From positions 22,534,160 to 22,598,159 of the forward strand of contig NC_083601.1 in assembly GCF_029168945.1 (NCBI RefSeq): a stretch of 64,000 nt of DNA, in the 5' to 3' direction. Origin of the DNA: Cannabis sativa (Eukaryota > Streptophyta > Magnoliopsida > Rosales > Cannabaceae). Below, piece by piece: positions 33,714-46,900 of this stretch. The notes under the pieces were generated by a model, which saw only the letters and a program-made list of their open reading frames with translations, was not told the DNA's origin and searched no databases. A program made the translations under genes and the position numbers. The first letter of the stretch is position 1, and every line of letters begins with the position of its first letter.

Positions 33714-34566
33714 AGACAGAAATTAAAATTTTACATATAACACAATAAGTATATTCTAATATTTAGATTAATATGAGTGGAAAAAAATACATGATTTCGA
33801 ATCAAGCAGAACAATACCAGTTGACGTTGAAAATTCAAAGACAGTATTGCATAGAAAATGCAACGAAATGCTGATAAAATAATGTGTGAGAGGTCAATGC
33901 AAAAAAAAATAGAGAACCGAACCTAGTTTATTTCTTTAACCAATGAGACCCAATATACCTATATTTTTTTTTCAATTAGTTTAGATTTATGTAGTGTATC
34001 TTAGAATAAATATCAGAATTTAAAAGTAAATTTTCATTATCATAGTAAATTATCTTAAAATAGAAATTAACTGCAAATACCAAAAACTTGACACGTAAAT
34101 TTTTATTTTATTATAATAAAGATTATTAGATTAAATTATTTTTTTAATAATATAATTTATAATATATATTCCCACAATATCAAAAGTTTGTTAAGTTATC
34201 ACCTTCGAGTTTTTTGGATGACAAATATCAATATATCTATATATAAATATAAAAGAAAGAACAAAAGAGTTTATGTGGCATTCTAGATTTTTTTTCATTG
34301 TATTTTTAAAATTTGGTGATATTTTCATATTTTATTTAGAAATAAACAACTACACATACAAACATCAAGTCTCGCATAGTTTGAAAACACTTAAGGTATT
34401 GTCCACGTAAGTTATAAATAACACTTTTGTTATGCTACTTTCCTTTGTCCAAGAAACATTTTTTAAGGGTAATTGATTTATGTCTTACCCAATAAATTTT
34501 AAATTTTATTCAATAAATAATTTATCATTCACATTTTTATAAATAATTATATATCTTTAATAATTA
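33714..34566. other. AT-rich spacer with no recognisable gene
   Basis: I see no coding sequence or clear repeat boundary. The right part runs into the 34-bp minisatellite. Confidence 0.5.
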
Positions 34567-34706
34567 AGGAAGATTACTTGATACAGAGAATTAAAATGTA
34601 AGAATATTTATTCCAGATTTGAGATTTAAAGAGCAAGATTACTTGGTACAGATTTGAGTTTTATAAAGTAAGAATACTTATTACAGATTTAACTTTTAAG
34701 GTTTAA
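34567..34706. repeat. 34-bp minisatellite, segment 1
   Basis: Tandem copies of a diverged unit related to TACAGATTTGAGGTTTAAAA plus TGTAAGCATACTTG (about 34 bp). The array continues at 53022-53168, 54145-54194, 55715-55841, 56142-56188 and 58062-58135, with a transposon in each gap. Joined, the pieces make about 0.55 kb. Confidence 0.8.
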
Positions 34707-34904
34707 TGTTAGGATTATGTTGGTTCCTTTGTCTGTTATTTCAGTTAGTGTTTAACTGTTTTTTAGCTGTGCAGTTTGCCAGCTGTTGTAACCACTTTCT
34801 GTTATCTCATTCATCTATATAAAGGCTTTGGTCTCATCAGTTTCAGATGAGCCTTTTTCCATTTCTTTCATTCTTCCATTTCTCTCTCTGTTAATATTCT
34901 TACA
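34707..34904 (+). repeat. 5' LTR of the copia element
   Basis: TGTTAGG...CTTACA. A TATATAAAG box at 34815-34823 is the likely LTR promoter. The 3' LTR at 52824-53021 matches except for two bases. Confidence 0.93.
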
Positions 34905-34917
34905 TGGTATCAGCTTG
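34905..34917 (+). other. Primer-binding site of the copia element
   Basis: TGGTATCAGCTTG follows the LTR directly. The first ten bases match the TGGTATCAGAGC site for initiator tRNA-Met. Confidence 0.75.
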
Positions 34918-34923
34918 CCATTC

Positions 34924-35998
34924 ATGGCGTTGAATGGAGCAAATTCCTCCAGTACCCAAGGCCAAGTCGACGGTAATGGCGCTCCTACGAATGCTCCACC
35001 ACCGAATCCTCCTGCGAATGAGGCTCCACCAGCAGGACTACCCAACAACAACTTGCTTCCGCTAAATCTCCGCTTAGATCGATCGAACTACACATTTTGG
35101 AGGTCTGTGGTTCTTACTGCAGTCAGGGCATATAATCTCGATGGATACATCTTAGGAACACTTCATCAGCCGCCTCAATTTCTTGAAGGTAACATTTCTA
35201 ATCCAGAATATCTTCAATGGTTGAGGTTTGATCCGTTCCTTATGCATTGGCTTATGAAACCTGTTTCTGAACCTATGCTTGGACACATTATCAATTGCCA
35301 ATCTTCTCACGAGATCTGGAGTACTTTTGCTCAAGTCTTTGCTTCAAGATCAAGGGCCAGAATAATGCAAGTTCGTGGCCTCTTACAAGCAACCAAGAAA
35401 GGTTCATCCTCCATTGATGATTATTTCTTGAAGATGAAAAGCTATGGTGATGCACTTGCTGCGGCTGGACAACAACTCTCTGACGATGATCTCATTCTGT
35501 ACATTCTTGAAGGATTGGGACAAGAATATGAAGCTGTTATAGTCAACATTACTGCTCGTGAAAATCCTCTCAGCCTTCAAGAAGTACAATTCATGTTACA
35601 TAGTCTTGAACTGCGTATTCAGCAACAAACAACAGATTCTTTAGCTAATGTCCAAGCTAATATAGCCAATTTCTCCAGTAATCACAATTCAAGAGGTGGC
35701 TATACTGGCCGTGGCAACAGAGGACACAATCGAGGAGGCCGTGGTTACTCTGGAAACAGAGGAGGTCGTGGCAATTGCCCTATGTGCCAGCTATGTGGAA
35801 GAGCTGGACATACGGCCCAAAAATGCTATCACCGGTTCGATATCACCTTCACTGGACCATCTTCTTCTGCACCTGCTACCAGTGACACCAGCAATGAAAA
35901 TCCTCAAGCAAATTTGGCCGAGACCCCCACCAATAGTGATATTACTGGAGCATGGTTCTTAGATACCGGGGCTAGTCACCACATGACCACAGACTCAC
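34924..35998 (+). CDS. gag: Copia gag and start of protease, interrupted
   Basis: The ATG at 34924 ('MALNGANSS') is preferred because an upstream in-frame extension lies inside the LTR. The product has the copia gag domain ('LRLDRSNYTFWRSVVL', then 'VFASRSRARIMQVRGLL', 'YILEGLGQEYEAVI'). A Gly/Arg-rich stretch follows, then a CX2CX4HX4C knuckle ('CQLCGRAGHTAQKC'). The frame then enters protease, with the active-site motif 'WFLDTGASHHMT'. Copia sequence ends about 35998, where LARD-2 sequence begins, and the chance stop is at 36015. The gag part is intact, but the normal polyprotein is cut. Confidence 0.88.
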
Positions 35999-37899
35999 AG
36001 AACTTAGATATTTAATTTTCAATTTAAATAAATGTATTAAATTCAGGAAATAAATAATTAAGTATATAGAAGGCTTAATTATTAATTTCCAATTTAATAC
36101 AAGGAAAAACATCCTTACTTGAATTGTACCAAAATTAATTATTAAACAATTAATTTCACAATCAATGATATTTTCCTATATTAGAAATAATAATTAGTAT
36201 AGAAATAACTCTCTAGAAAATATCTCAATTCTACTAAGTATCTTTTCAAGATTTGGAAAATATCTGATTTAAGTTATTATAGAAAGAATCTATAATTTAC
36301 AAACTTAAAATTTTCCAAACAAAATTTAATTAAATATTTAATTAGGTGGTAACTACCTAATTTAAAGATATTCCCTTTTAAGTTTAAAACCAACTTAAAC
36401 AATATCTTTTAAGAATCTTCAATAACTAATTCCTAGAATTCCTCAACTTAATATAAAATTCAAAATATATTCAAATTTAAGTTAAAAGGGAAAATTAGTA
36501 ATAACTAATTCATAACTTAAATAGGAATATTTAATGAAATAATAAAAGTAAGTTTCAGAAAGAATCTAGTTAGTTAAAATTCTTTATTTATTTAAATACA
36601 AGAAAAATACAAATAGTTTATTGAGAAATGAAATTCATGAAACTATGTATTTCTTAAATTAATTTCGAAGAAATTAATTATGTTGCTATTCAATTTTATT
36701 AGGTCAAACTAGTATAATTAACCTAGCACAGTTATCCAAATCAGGCAAATAGGCCTTCACAATTGGGGTTGTTCATGTGAGGGGGGGCTGGGTCCAGTAT
36801 GTCGTACCCACTTCTAAGGCTCCCAACTCTCACACAAGGCCCAAAAGAGAGGAATTTAACCTTAAAATGAACAATTGTTATTAATTGAATAGGCCCATTA
36901 ACTAAATGAGCATAAATAAAATCTATCAGGTTATGACATTTTATTTAGCAACAACAACCTATACGTGTCTATAATAGAAATTAAACATATAGGCTCACAC
37001 AGGCATACAGATTTGGATGGATCCTATCATGTTACTAGGTCATACACAGATGAAAGAAGAATGTAAAAATATACCTGTTACAAATTATTTACTTGACCTA
37101 TTGACAATTGAACCTTGGGTTAAAATCAGATCATTGGATCTGTCAACAAGTTAACCCTAGCAATTTAGATCAAGCAATAATAGGTTTTAGAAAACTTACA
37201 AACAATCTAAACCACATACTCCTGCAACAAGGTTAGATTTGGATAGTTGGATGTAGGATTTATTTAATTTTAAAATATTAATCTTTATTTCGAAATTTAA
37301 AAAAAAAAATGGTTCTTAAAGAATAAATAAAATAATATTTAAAATTAAACCTACAATTTTAAAAAATTAGGTTTTGAGTAACCTAAATATCATTTCAAAA
37401 TAAATTTGCTAACTTTCCTTTTAAATTTCATGTTATTTAATAAATTAAATATTCAATAAAATAGAAAATGGTAAATACATACCCTTTTCTGATTTTACAA
37501 TCTAATTTAGGTAAAATAACAAAATTTAAAAAGTTAATAAAAATAATCTTATTTTCCCTTTTAAAATACCATGATTATAGTAATCTTATTCTAAATAAGG
37601 TCAATTTACAAAAAAATATTTTTAACAAAAAAAAAAATCTGACCTTTTATTCAAAATAAGATAAAATAATCAAAATTTAAAAGAAATAAGAAAAGAGGTA
37701 AGCAATACTTAATTTTATCCTATTTTCAAATTCAAAGTACACTAATATCTAAAATTAATTTTAAAATAAAATTAATTTATTTCTGATAATTAGATTTGAA
37801 AATTGAAAAACAAAAATCAAAATATAAATCTATATAAAAAATCGAAAGTCAATTCCATGAAATAGCATGAAAAATCGAAGAAAACGAAGAAAAATAGCA

Positions 37900-38030
37900 C
37901 ACTGTACGGATGGTATGCGTTGCATACCATCCGCGCGCGTATACAGGGTGATCTGCCGAGTTTCCTTAGTGCTGGGAGGCTGCCAGCAGCCCTTCCGCGC
38001 GCGTGGGGTGGGAGATCACCACCTCGATTT
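37900..38030 (-). other. GC-rich hairpin island in the LARD-2 leader
   Basis: It is in the same position as the island of LARD-1 but has a different sequence. It includes a perfect 12-bp stem CGGATGGTATGC/GCATACCATCCG with a 3-base loop (37907-37933) and two GCGCGCG words. No ORF of substance. Confidence 0.55.
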
Positions 38031-38287
38031 TTTTCGATTTTTAAAAATTCATAACTAATTCAAATTAAATCGAAATCGAGTTCTGTAAAAAAGTAAATTG
38101 CTTAGAATTTTCCAAACTATACAATAAAAATAATTCCAGATACAGATAATCAATTATTTTTCCCAGAATTCACAAACATCAATCAAACATCAATATGATA
38201 CACCATGAAACCATCCAAATCACAAACAAATCGTTTTAAGTCCAAATTTCTTGCAAGCAAATCAATTATCATGGCTCTGGTGCCAGT

Positions 38288-40191
38288 TGTTGGAAATATA
38301 TTTTACCAGGAACTTAGATCTACTCACAAGTATGTTGATTTAACAACCTACAATTGAACTTCTAAAACGATGAACTAAACACATAAAAGTTAAGAATAAC
38401 TTACAGTGATGGCAGCGGAATTAAATGTCTCCTTCCACTCAGATCTCTAACCCTTGATTCCTGTCTGTAGCAGAGTATAATCAAGATTTGAGCCCGAAAG
38501 TTCTTCAGTTGGATGTGATCCTTCACAGTCTTCCAAACTATGATGAGGTACTGAGTGATGTGTGTGGGCACTTCTCTCTCACTAGGATTTTCGAAATTCT
38601 CTCTTGTTTTTCTCTCTTGAATTCGTGTGACACATTACATGCTAGAGAAGAGAGCAAAGGGCTACTATATATAGGAAAAGGGAAGAGCACAACTTTCCAA
38701 ATAAGCAGTTTCCTCTTTTACTGTGTAATTGAATAACTGCCTTATTTAGTGTGATCCACCACTTTCCTATTTAGGCTAGGCTTTGATTAGCAATTATATG
38801 GCAATTTAAATTAAAAATAATAATTGGGAAACATGCAAAGGGTGGCTGGCCATGGTGTGTATGGGCCTCACTGGAATTTTGCAGTTTCCTCAATTTTATT
38901 TCTATTTCTCTAAAAATGCCATTTTTCCAATTCCAATCTTTTAAATGCCAAAACTAATTATTTAATAACTAAAATAGATTATTAAATAATATTGCCATTT
39001 AAAATAATTATTAATTAGACATGCAAAGTCTCTTAATTAGTAATTAAACCTAGAAACCCTTTTATTTACAATTTCATCCTTAAACTGTGAGAATTCACAA
39101 ATTAGACATACTCTAACTTTTAGAATTATAATTGATTAATCATAAATCAATTATAGAGTCTTACAAACAGTATAGTCTCAACTAGAATGGGGACCATGGA
39201 TCTATATGCTGAGCTTCCAATAAGTTGAACCGATTTACTAAGTAAATCCCTAACTTATTAATTCCTCCTTGAATCCACTCTTAGAACTTGGAATTGCGCT
39301 CTCAGACTTATATAGAGCATATCATATGTTTCACGAGATCAATATGCTATCTCATTTAACCATTGTTATAATCTTAATGTGATTTAGAGATCCTCTATAT
39401 AGATGATTTACATCGAGATGGGACCAATTTACCGTTTACACCCCTCAATGTATTTTGCCCCTTTGAACAATTAGTTACTTGTAAATGATGTTTTAGTGAT
39501 CTAATATGTAGTCACTGAAACAAGAGCTCATCCATTTACTTCTATTTAACTAAGCTCAAAAGGAATCATCACTTTACTTCTATACACCAGTAGAAGCTAT
39601 AGATTTCCATATTTATGTTCAACACTCCCACTCAGTTATGCTATCATGTTCCCAAAATATATGTATTACCTTGACCCAAAAGTAGGCTTAACTAATAAAT
39701 CAAAGAACATGAATGGCACTCCTGAGATTGAGCCTAATCATATCAGGATTTAGATTCTCTTAATCTAAGATCAACTTCTGACATTGACTTGGAAAGATAC
39801 AACGGTAAGTTTACAATATCTTTGACCAAGTTCAATATCGGTCCAGTCCAATGTATACTCCATACATTCGAAACTAGTATACTTTGCCAATATTCTGGAA
39901 AGAACATAACACTTACTCCAAGTGTAAGTATACTTCATCGCTGATTATCACATCAGTGTAAATCCAAAACACTGATGAATAGGGACCAAATCTTTTGAAT
40001 CATATAATCACAATCACATTCCACTGTATTGACAATACTGTAATTGTGAATAACTATATGTTCTGGATTTAACTGATGTTGTGCATATATCAAGTATATA
40101 TATTAAACCATAAACATGTAACCACTTCAAAATTCTAAATTGATAACTAATCAGATTGTAATGGGTTTTATTTAGGGCACAAAACCCAACA
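38288..40191 (-). repeat. 5' LTR of LARD-2 (LTR subtype A)
   Basis: 1904 bp, TGTTGGAAAT...CCCAACA in reverse orientation, next to the primer-binding site. It is closest to the window-start LTR and to the solo LTR at 16780-18694, for example in the terminal 'attgataactaatcagattg' region. Confidence 0.9.
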
Positions 40192-41587
40192 TAAACTCCA
40201 CAACCAGTAGCAATCTTGTTCAAGATCCAACTACTGCTGTCAACACTTGGCATTGTCGCCTTGGTCACCCTTCCAAGCCCATTTTAGCCAAAGTTCTTTC
40301 ACATATAAGTCCTACTCTCAAAGGTAAAAATGTTACTTTTTGTGATGCATGCCAAATAGGCAAAATGCACCAATTCAGCTTTAAATCTGTCCAAAATAAG
40401 ACATCTATTCCTTTTCAATTAGTTCATACGGATGTTTGGGGTCCTTCTTTTCATATTTCTATGGATGGATACAAATAATATATAAGCTTTGTTGATGATT
40501 TTAGTAAATTTGTTTGAATTTTTCCTATGAAAACTAAGTCTGAAGCACCAAGCTTATTCATTCAATTTAATGCCTTTGTTGAAAGACAATTCCAAACAAA
40601 GATAAAAAGTATCCAATCTGACCTTGGCAAAGAGTTTTCCCCTCTTAAACAACAATTTCAAAAATGCTGGAATTGTTCTTAGAAACTCTTGCCCTCACAG
40701 TCATCAACAACAAGGAAGAGTGGAAAGAAAACATAGGCATGTTGTTGATGTTGGTCTCACCCTTTTAGCCCAAGCACACATGCCTCTCACCTTTTGGTGG
40801 GAAGCTTATGTGGTTGCTGCCTATCTTATCAATAGGCTTCCTATCCCGGTGAACAATTATCTATCTCCATTTCAAAAGTTATATAAAGAAGCACCAGATT
40901 ATAACCTTGTCAAAATTTTTGGTTGTTCTTGTTTTCCCCTCTTAAGACCATACCAATCTCACAAAGTTTCATTTAGATCTTCCAAATGCTTATTCATTGG
41001 CTATAGCATGACACAAAAAGGTTATAGGTGTCTTCACCATAGTGGTAGGATATATGTGGCTAGAAGTGTTCAATTTAATGAAGCTGAATTTCCTTATCAA
41101 GAATTATTTTCTACTTCCAATTCTCAGAATAATCCCAATCCGAACCCATCTCTCAACTATACTGCCTATCCTATACCTCCCACACATGTCTTTCCACCTA
41201 TCAATAACACTCAAAATCCATCCTTACGTGTCTCACAGCCGCTGCCTGCTCCCATACAACAACAAGAATTCAGTAATAATCCCTTATTTGAGTCTCATAC
41301 ACCAGCAGCCTCACAAACAGCCTCCCCAAATCAACCTAATGCTATACCTGATCCACATACTGCCTCCTCTTCCCAACCATTACATATTCCACAACCTCCC
41401 AGTACTCATAACAGCCACCCCATGATCACTAGATCCAAGAAAGGCATTTTTAAACCCAAAGTATACTTGGCAGATATAAGAACAGAAAAAGAACCCACTA
41501 CTGTCAAAGAAGCCTTGGCTAATCCTAAATGAAATAAAGCCATGAACAATGAGTTCACAGCTCTCAAAAACAAGAAAACATGGAAAC
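40192..41587 (+). pseudogene. Copia integrase (pre-integrase zinc region, core and C-terminus), broken
   Basis: Reads 'WHCRLGHPSKPILAKVL', 'CDACQIGKMHQF', 'HTDVWGPS', 'SFVDDFSKF', 'SDLGKEF' and 'QQGRVERKHRHVVD'. These cover the HHCC region and the D-D-E integrase core of copia elements. In-frame stops occur at 40476-40478 and 40515-40517, with a frameshift near 40650. The frame from 40624 to 41532 is open and holds the rest of the core ('WWEAYVVAAYLINRLP') and a Pro/Gln/Ser-rich linker. It ends at the LARD-3 insertion. Confidence 0.87.
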
Positions 41588-43484
41588 TGTTGGGTTTTAT
41601 GCCCTAAATAAAACTCATTTCAATATAATCAGATTTACTTATTAATAAAGATCAGAAATAACATTTTATGTTGTATGGTTCACATGATTTATTTCATGAT
41701 TATATGTATATAATGTATGAATTCTTTTTAAGTCCAGAACATATGAATTTGTTAAGATTATAGTGTTGTCAACACAGTGGAATATAATCTTAATTATATG
41801 TTCAAAAATTTATTCCCTGATTTGTCAGAACACTGGATTTAGACTGACATGGTATAATCAGTGATAGGTATTCTTACACCTTGGAAAAGTGCTATGTCCT
41901 TTCCAGGACATTGGCAAAGTTTACCAGTATCGGATGTATGGAGTATACATCGGAAGGGACCGATATTAAACTTTGATTAGATATATTAAAATTTACCGTA
42001 ATATCTATTCAATTCAATATCACTTGTTGATCCTAGATCAAATGATCTTAATCCTGATATGGTTAGGTTCAATCTCAAGAGTGTTACTCGTGTTCTTTGA
42101 TTTGTTAGTTAAGCCTACTTTTGGGTCAGGGTGATACGTACATTTTGGGAACACGGTAATGAAATTGAGTGGGAGCGCTAACATAAATATGGAATCTATA
42201 GCTTCTATTTGGCAAATAGAAAGTAAAGGATGATTTCCTTAGAGCTTAACCAAACGAAGATAAATGGTAGAGATCTCATTTCAGTTAGCTGAAATATCAT
42301 TTATACAGGGTTAAGTGTTTTAAGGATAAAATACATTGTAGGGTGTTACGGTAATTTAATCCCTTTACAATGTAAATCATCTATATAAAGGATCATTGAT
42401 CACATTAGGGTTATAACAATGGATAACTAATGACGTGTCTGTATCGTGGAACATATAGAGCGTTCTATATGACTGAGAGTGCAATTCCAAGTTCTAAGTG
42501 TGGATTCAATGAGGATTTAATAAGTTAGGGAATTTACTTGGTAAATTTGGTTCGACTTATTGGAAGCTCGGTTATATAGACCCATAGTCCCCACACTAGT
42601 TGAGACCATGCTGCTTGTAAGACTCAGTTAATTGATTTTAATTAATCAATTATAATTCTAAAAGTTAGACTATGTCTACTTTATGAATTCTCACTAAGTA
42701 AGGATGAAATCGTAAATAAAAGGGTTTCTAGGTTTAATTATTAATTGAGAGACTTTGTATGTCTGATTAATAATTATTTTAAATGACAATATTATTTAAT
42801 AATCTATTTTAGTTATTAAATAATTAGTTTTGGCATTTAATGATTAGAATTAGAAAAATGATATTTTTGGAGAAATAGAAATAAAATTGAGGAAACTACA
42901 AAATCCAAGTGAGGCCCATTTCACCCTATGGCCGGCCACCTCTTTGTGTGTTTTCCAATTATTATTTTCAATTTTAATTGCCATGTAATTGCTAATCAAA
43001 GCCTAGCAAAAATAGGAAAGTGGTGGATCATACTAAATAAGGCAGTTAATCAATTACACAGTAAAAGAGGAAACTGTTTTATTTGGAAAGTTGTGCTCTC
43101 CCTTTTCCCTATATAAAGCAACCCTTGTTCTCTTCTCTTGTAAGCTTAAGACCACGAAATTAAGAGAGAAAATTTCGAAATCCTTGTGAGATGAGTAGTG
43201 CCCACACACATCAAGTGGTACCTCAATCATAGTATGTAAGACTATGGAAATTCTGCATCAAAGAAGGAGAAAAGAAGATCCAGGTTCAGATCTTGGTGAT
43301 GCTCTGCTACAGAAAGGAATCAAGGGCTAGAGATCTGAACGGAAGGAGTCATATTATTCCGCTGCACCCACTGTAAGGTTTTCTAACTTTATATGTGTTT
43401 ATTTTCATTGTTTTAGAATTCATATTAGGTTGTTAATCCAACATACATGATAGTAAATAGATCCTAGTAAAATAATTTCCAACA
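41588..43484 (+). repeat. 5' LTR of LARD-3
   Basis: 1897 bp, TGTTGGG...TTTCCAACA, with a TATATAAAG box at about 43110. The primer-binding site TGGCACCAGAGCCATGGT begins at 43487. Confidence 0.92.
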
Positions 43485-43486
43485 AC

Positions 43487-43504
43487 TGGCACCAGAGCCA
43501 TGGT
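43487..43504 (+). other. Primer-binding site of LARD-3
   Basis: TGGCACCAGAGCCATGGT, two bases after the LTR end. It is a variant of the initiator tRNA-Met site of copia elements and is shared by all three LARDs here. Confidence 0.75.
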
Positions 43505-43853
43505 AATGATTTACTTTCATGAAATGTGAATTAAAACAATGTTTTATATGTTTTTGTGTTGATTTGGATGGTTTCATGTTGGTTTATGTGTTTATGTGAT
43601 GATAGTTTGTGTTGTACGAAATTTTTCCATGAAAAACATTTCTTTTTTATTTTTAAAATTATTTTATTTGGATTCCTTGTGAAAAATTAAGCAATTTTTC
43701 TTTTTTACGGAACTCGATTCCGATAAAAATTGAGAAAGTTATGAATTTTGAAAAATCGGGGTTCAATGGTGTTCCCTACAAATTGCGATTTTGTGGGTTT
43801 TTCCCCAAAAATCTAATTTTTTCATGGGATTGTTTCCCAAAATTCATTTTTCC

Positions 43854-43975
43854 ATTTTTAAATATTTCTAAATTGAAATGTTTCCAATTTTAAATATTTT
43901 CAATTTGGAATTTTTCCAATTTTTAAATATTTCTATTTTGGAATGTTTCCAATTTTAAATATTTCTTATTATGGT
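43854..43975 (+). repeat. Short minisatellite in the LARD-3 leader
   Basis: Four imperfect units of 'tttccaattttaaatatttc' type, the counterpart of 13347-13466 in LARD-1. Confidence 0.7.
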
Positions 43976-46900
43976 CAGATTTAAAAATTTATTAACTTCT
44001 TTAATATTTATTTATTATTTAATTATAAGATTAGATATTTTGATATTTAAGATATTTTAAATTTAAAGATAACTTTGTCTTTTTATTTAAAATATTATAT
44101 TAAAATTATCTTATATGACAAATTAAATAATTAATAAATTTGAAATTAACATAGATATTTTTATAGATATACTTACCATAATGTTTTTCAAATTCAAAAA
44201 TTTGTTATTTTGTTAAATATTTAATTATTTATAAATTATAAGTTTAAAAATGATATTTTTTCTATATATATATCATTTTTTTCCTTATTAGAAATTATAA
44301 ATCATATCTTAAATATTTAGATAACATAGATATTTTTGTAGAAATTTGAATATTGCTTAATTTGAGATATTTTGACATATAATTATGGTAATAATTATTC
44401 ATTTATTATTTTATTCCTAAAATAATAATTATCTAACCAAATTTATTTTAAAATTGGTTTATTTTATTAAATTATAAGATCTGAAAGTGATATTGAAGAT
44501 TCTTTCCTTTCAAATCATTGATCTTATTAGATATTTAATTTATTTGATTCAAATAAACCTAAATATTTTAAAATTAGTTTTCTTTATTTGGTTAGTTTAA
44601 GAAAAATAATTTAATTATATTAATATCTTATTTCACATCTGTTACATGAACAATGTTTGTTATTGTTTATTCAAAATTTTATTTTAACAAACCTATTATT
44701 TATCTGATCTAAATTGGTGTGATTAACTTGTTGACAGATCCAATGATCTGATTTTAATCATAGTCCAATTGTCAATAGATCTTATAAATAATTTGTAACA
44801 GGTAAATTTTGTACTTCTTTCATCTGTGTAAACCTAGTAACATGATAGGACCCATCCAAATCATTTGACCTGTGTGAGCCTATATGTTTGCTATTGGGCT
44901 TAGATGCATATAGGAAGCTCATTTAAGTTTTTACTAAGTAAATGGACTAGGTTGCTAAAATAAATTTTGACATAAGTAAATTTATTTAGGCCCAATTAGA
45001 TTTGGGCTTATTCAATGAATAACAATTGTTTATTTTAAGGTTAAATTCCTCTCTTTTGGGCCTTGTGTGAGAGTTGAGGGCCAATAGAAGTGGGTACGAC
45101 ACACTGAACCCAGCTCCCCCTCACATGAACTACCCCAATTGTGAAGGCCCATTTGCCTTATCTAAATAATTGTATTAAGTTAATTATATTAGTCTAACCT
45201 AATTAAAATTGAATTAGCAACATAATCAACTTTTTAAAATATATGAAATTTATTTTTCATTGTAATATTTTAAAGTTAATTTTAGAAAAACACTTAGTTA
45301 ATGATATATATTCTAGATAGTTATTTCTAGTACTAATTATTATTTCTAATATTAAATAGGAAAATATCATTGATTGTGAAATTAATTGTGAAATTAATTA
45401 ATTTTGGTACAATCTAAGTTTAGTATATTTTCCTAGTATTAAACTAGAATTAATAATTAAGTTTCCTTTATACTTAATTATTTATTTCTTGAATTTAATA
45501 CATTTAATTAAATTGAAAATTTCAATATTTAAGTTGATTTTTTAATCATGATACTTAAATAATGTTATTTTCATGTTATTTAATTAAAGTTGAAAATTAT
45601 CTTAAGTTTGGAATTTTTATTCAGAATAACTTAAAGCTGAATAATTTTCAAAATATATTTTATTTTTATTTTATTAATCATTTCCCAAAATTTCGAAATT
45701 ACATTTCTTTAATGTAGACATTTCGAATTTTTATTTGAAAAATAGATTAAAGTTGAAAATTATTTATTTTGGACCAACTTAAATCAATGACTTTTTCATT
45801 TAATGATTAATTAAAATAAATGAACTAAAATATATTATAATTAGAAATTGAATTAATTAGTCCATGAAAGTCTAGATAGATATTATCTATTTTGCTTGAA
45901 GTATTTTTCTAGTGTATTTAATTAAATAGAAAATTAATATTTAAGTTGATTTTTAATCATGATACTTAAATATTTGAAATTTTTCTTAGATATTTAATTA
46001 AATAGGAGAATTATAATTTTTTGTTGAAAATTAAATTTAATTAAATTTGGGGCAACATAAAATTAGAGTAATTTTCCAGGATTTATTTTTATTTTATTTT
46101 AAAGAATTTTCGAAAATGTAATATATATTTATAGAAAATTAAATTTGAAGTTGTAAATTAATTTAAATTAATTTTGAGACAACTTGAATTGAATAATTTT
46201 CTAAATATTTATGGAAATTATTACTAAGATGGAAATAATTCACGTTATTTTCATATCCATCTAAGTATAATTTATAAATATTAAATTAAAATTTATATTT
46301 GAAATTTTTCATTCTAAATTAGAAATTTTAATTAAATAAATATATATTTAAAATAAATATTAGAAGAAAATACAACCCTTCATTAAATAATGAGCTTTAT
46401 TATTATAAAGATATTCGATCTCCATTGTTGGTTTTACATAGCTATTATTTTAGTGAGTAATCCTGCCTAATGGAGGAACGTTCATTAGCAAGTTAGCACC
46501 GTTTAATCTCGAAAGATAAGTAATCTTATAAGTTTTTTATATAGTTTATGATCACCCTAATGGTGGCGACTGTATAAGACTTACAAGAATATGAAACAAT
46601 GGTGGAAGCTCATAAGATGGAATAGCCTTCACTCTCGCCTAAACGGGACAACGCGGATTCCAATCTTGATCGAATAAAAGGTTGCTAGAATGTTGATCAT
46701 TTTAGATGAGCTGACAACTCTATTCAATGGATGGTAGCTTTGACTCTCGCCTAAACGGGACAATGATATCAGTTTGTTGAAAACCTTGGAAATTATTTAG
46801 GATTGTATGTTTTAGTATTTTCACTTGTCATTCCTACTTGCTATGTGCTTAATAATTTCTGAATTGTGTATGAATTTGTATTGAACCATGTTATTTTCTG

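Larger units (their letters stand above)
35999..40191 (-). mobile_element. LARD-2: truncated relative of LARD-1, one LTR only
   Basis: The interior (35999-38269) reads in parallel with the LARD-1 interior from about 11779 to 14040, with internal deletions. Then come the primer-binding site (38270-38287) and a complete 5' LTR (38288-40191, subtype A). The 3' LTR and most of the interior are missing on the left. About 100 codons of the host copia pol, between protease and integrase, are missing as well, so one deletion removed both. The word AACTTAGATATT at the left junction also occurs in LARD-1, so the exact breakpoint is within a few bases of 35999. Confidence 0.85.

Noticed and set aside
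34828..34923. Upstream in-frame extension of the copia gag
   Set aside because: It lies in the LTR and primer-binding site. The ATG at 34924 is the first one after the primer-binding site and starts a gag-like N-terminus.
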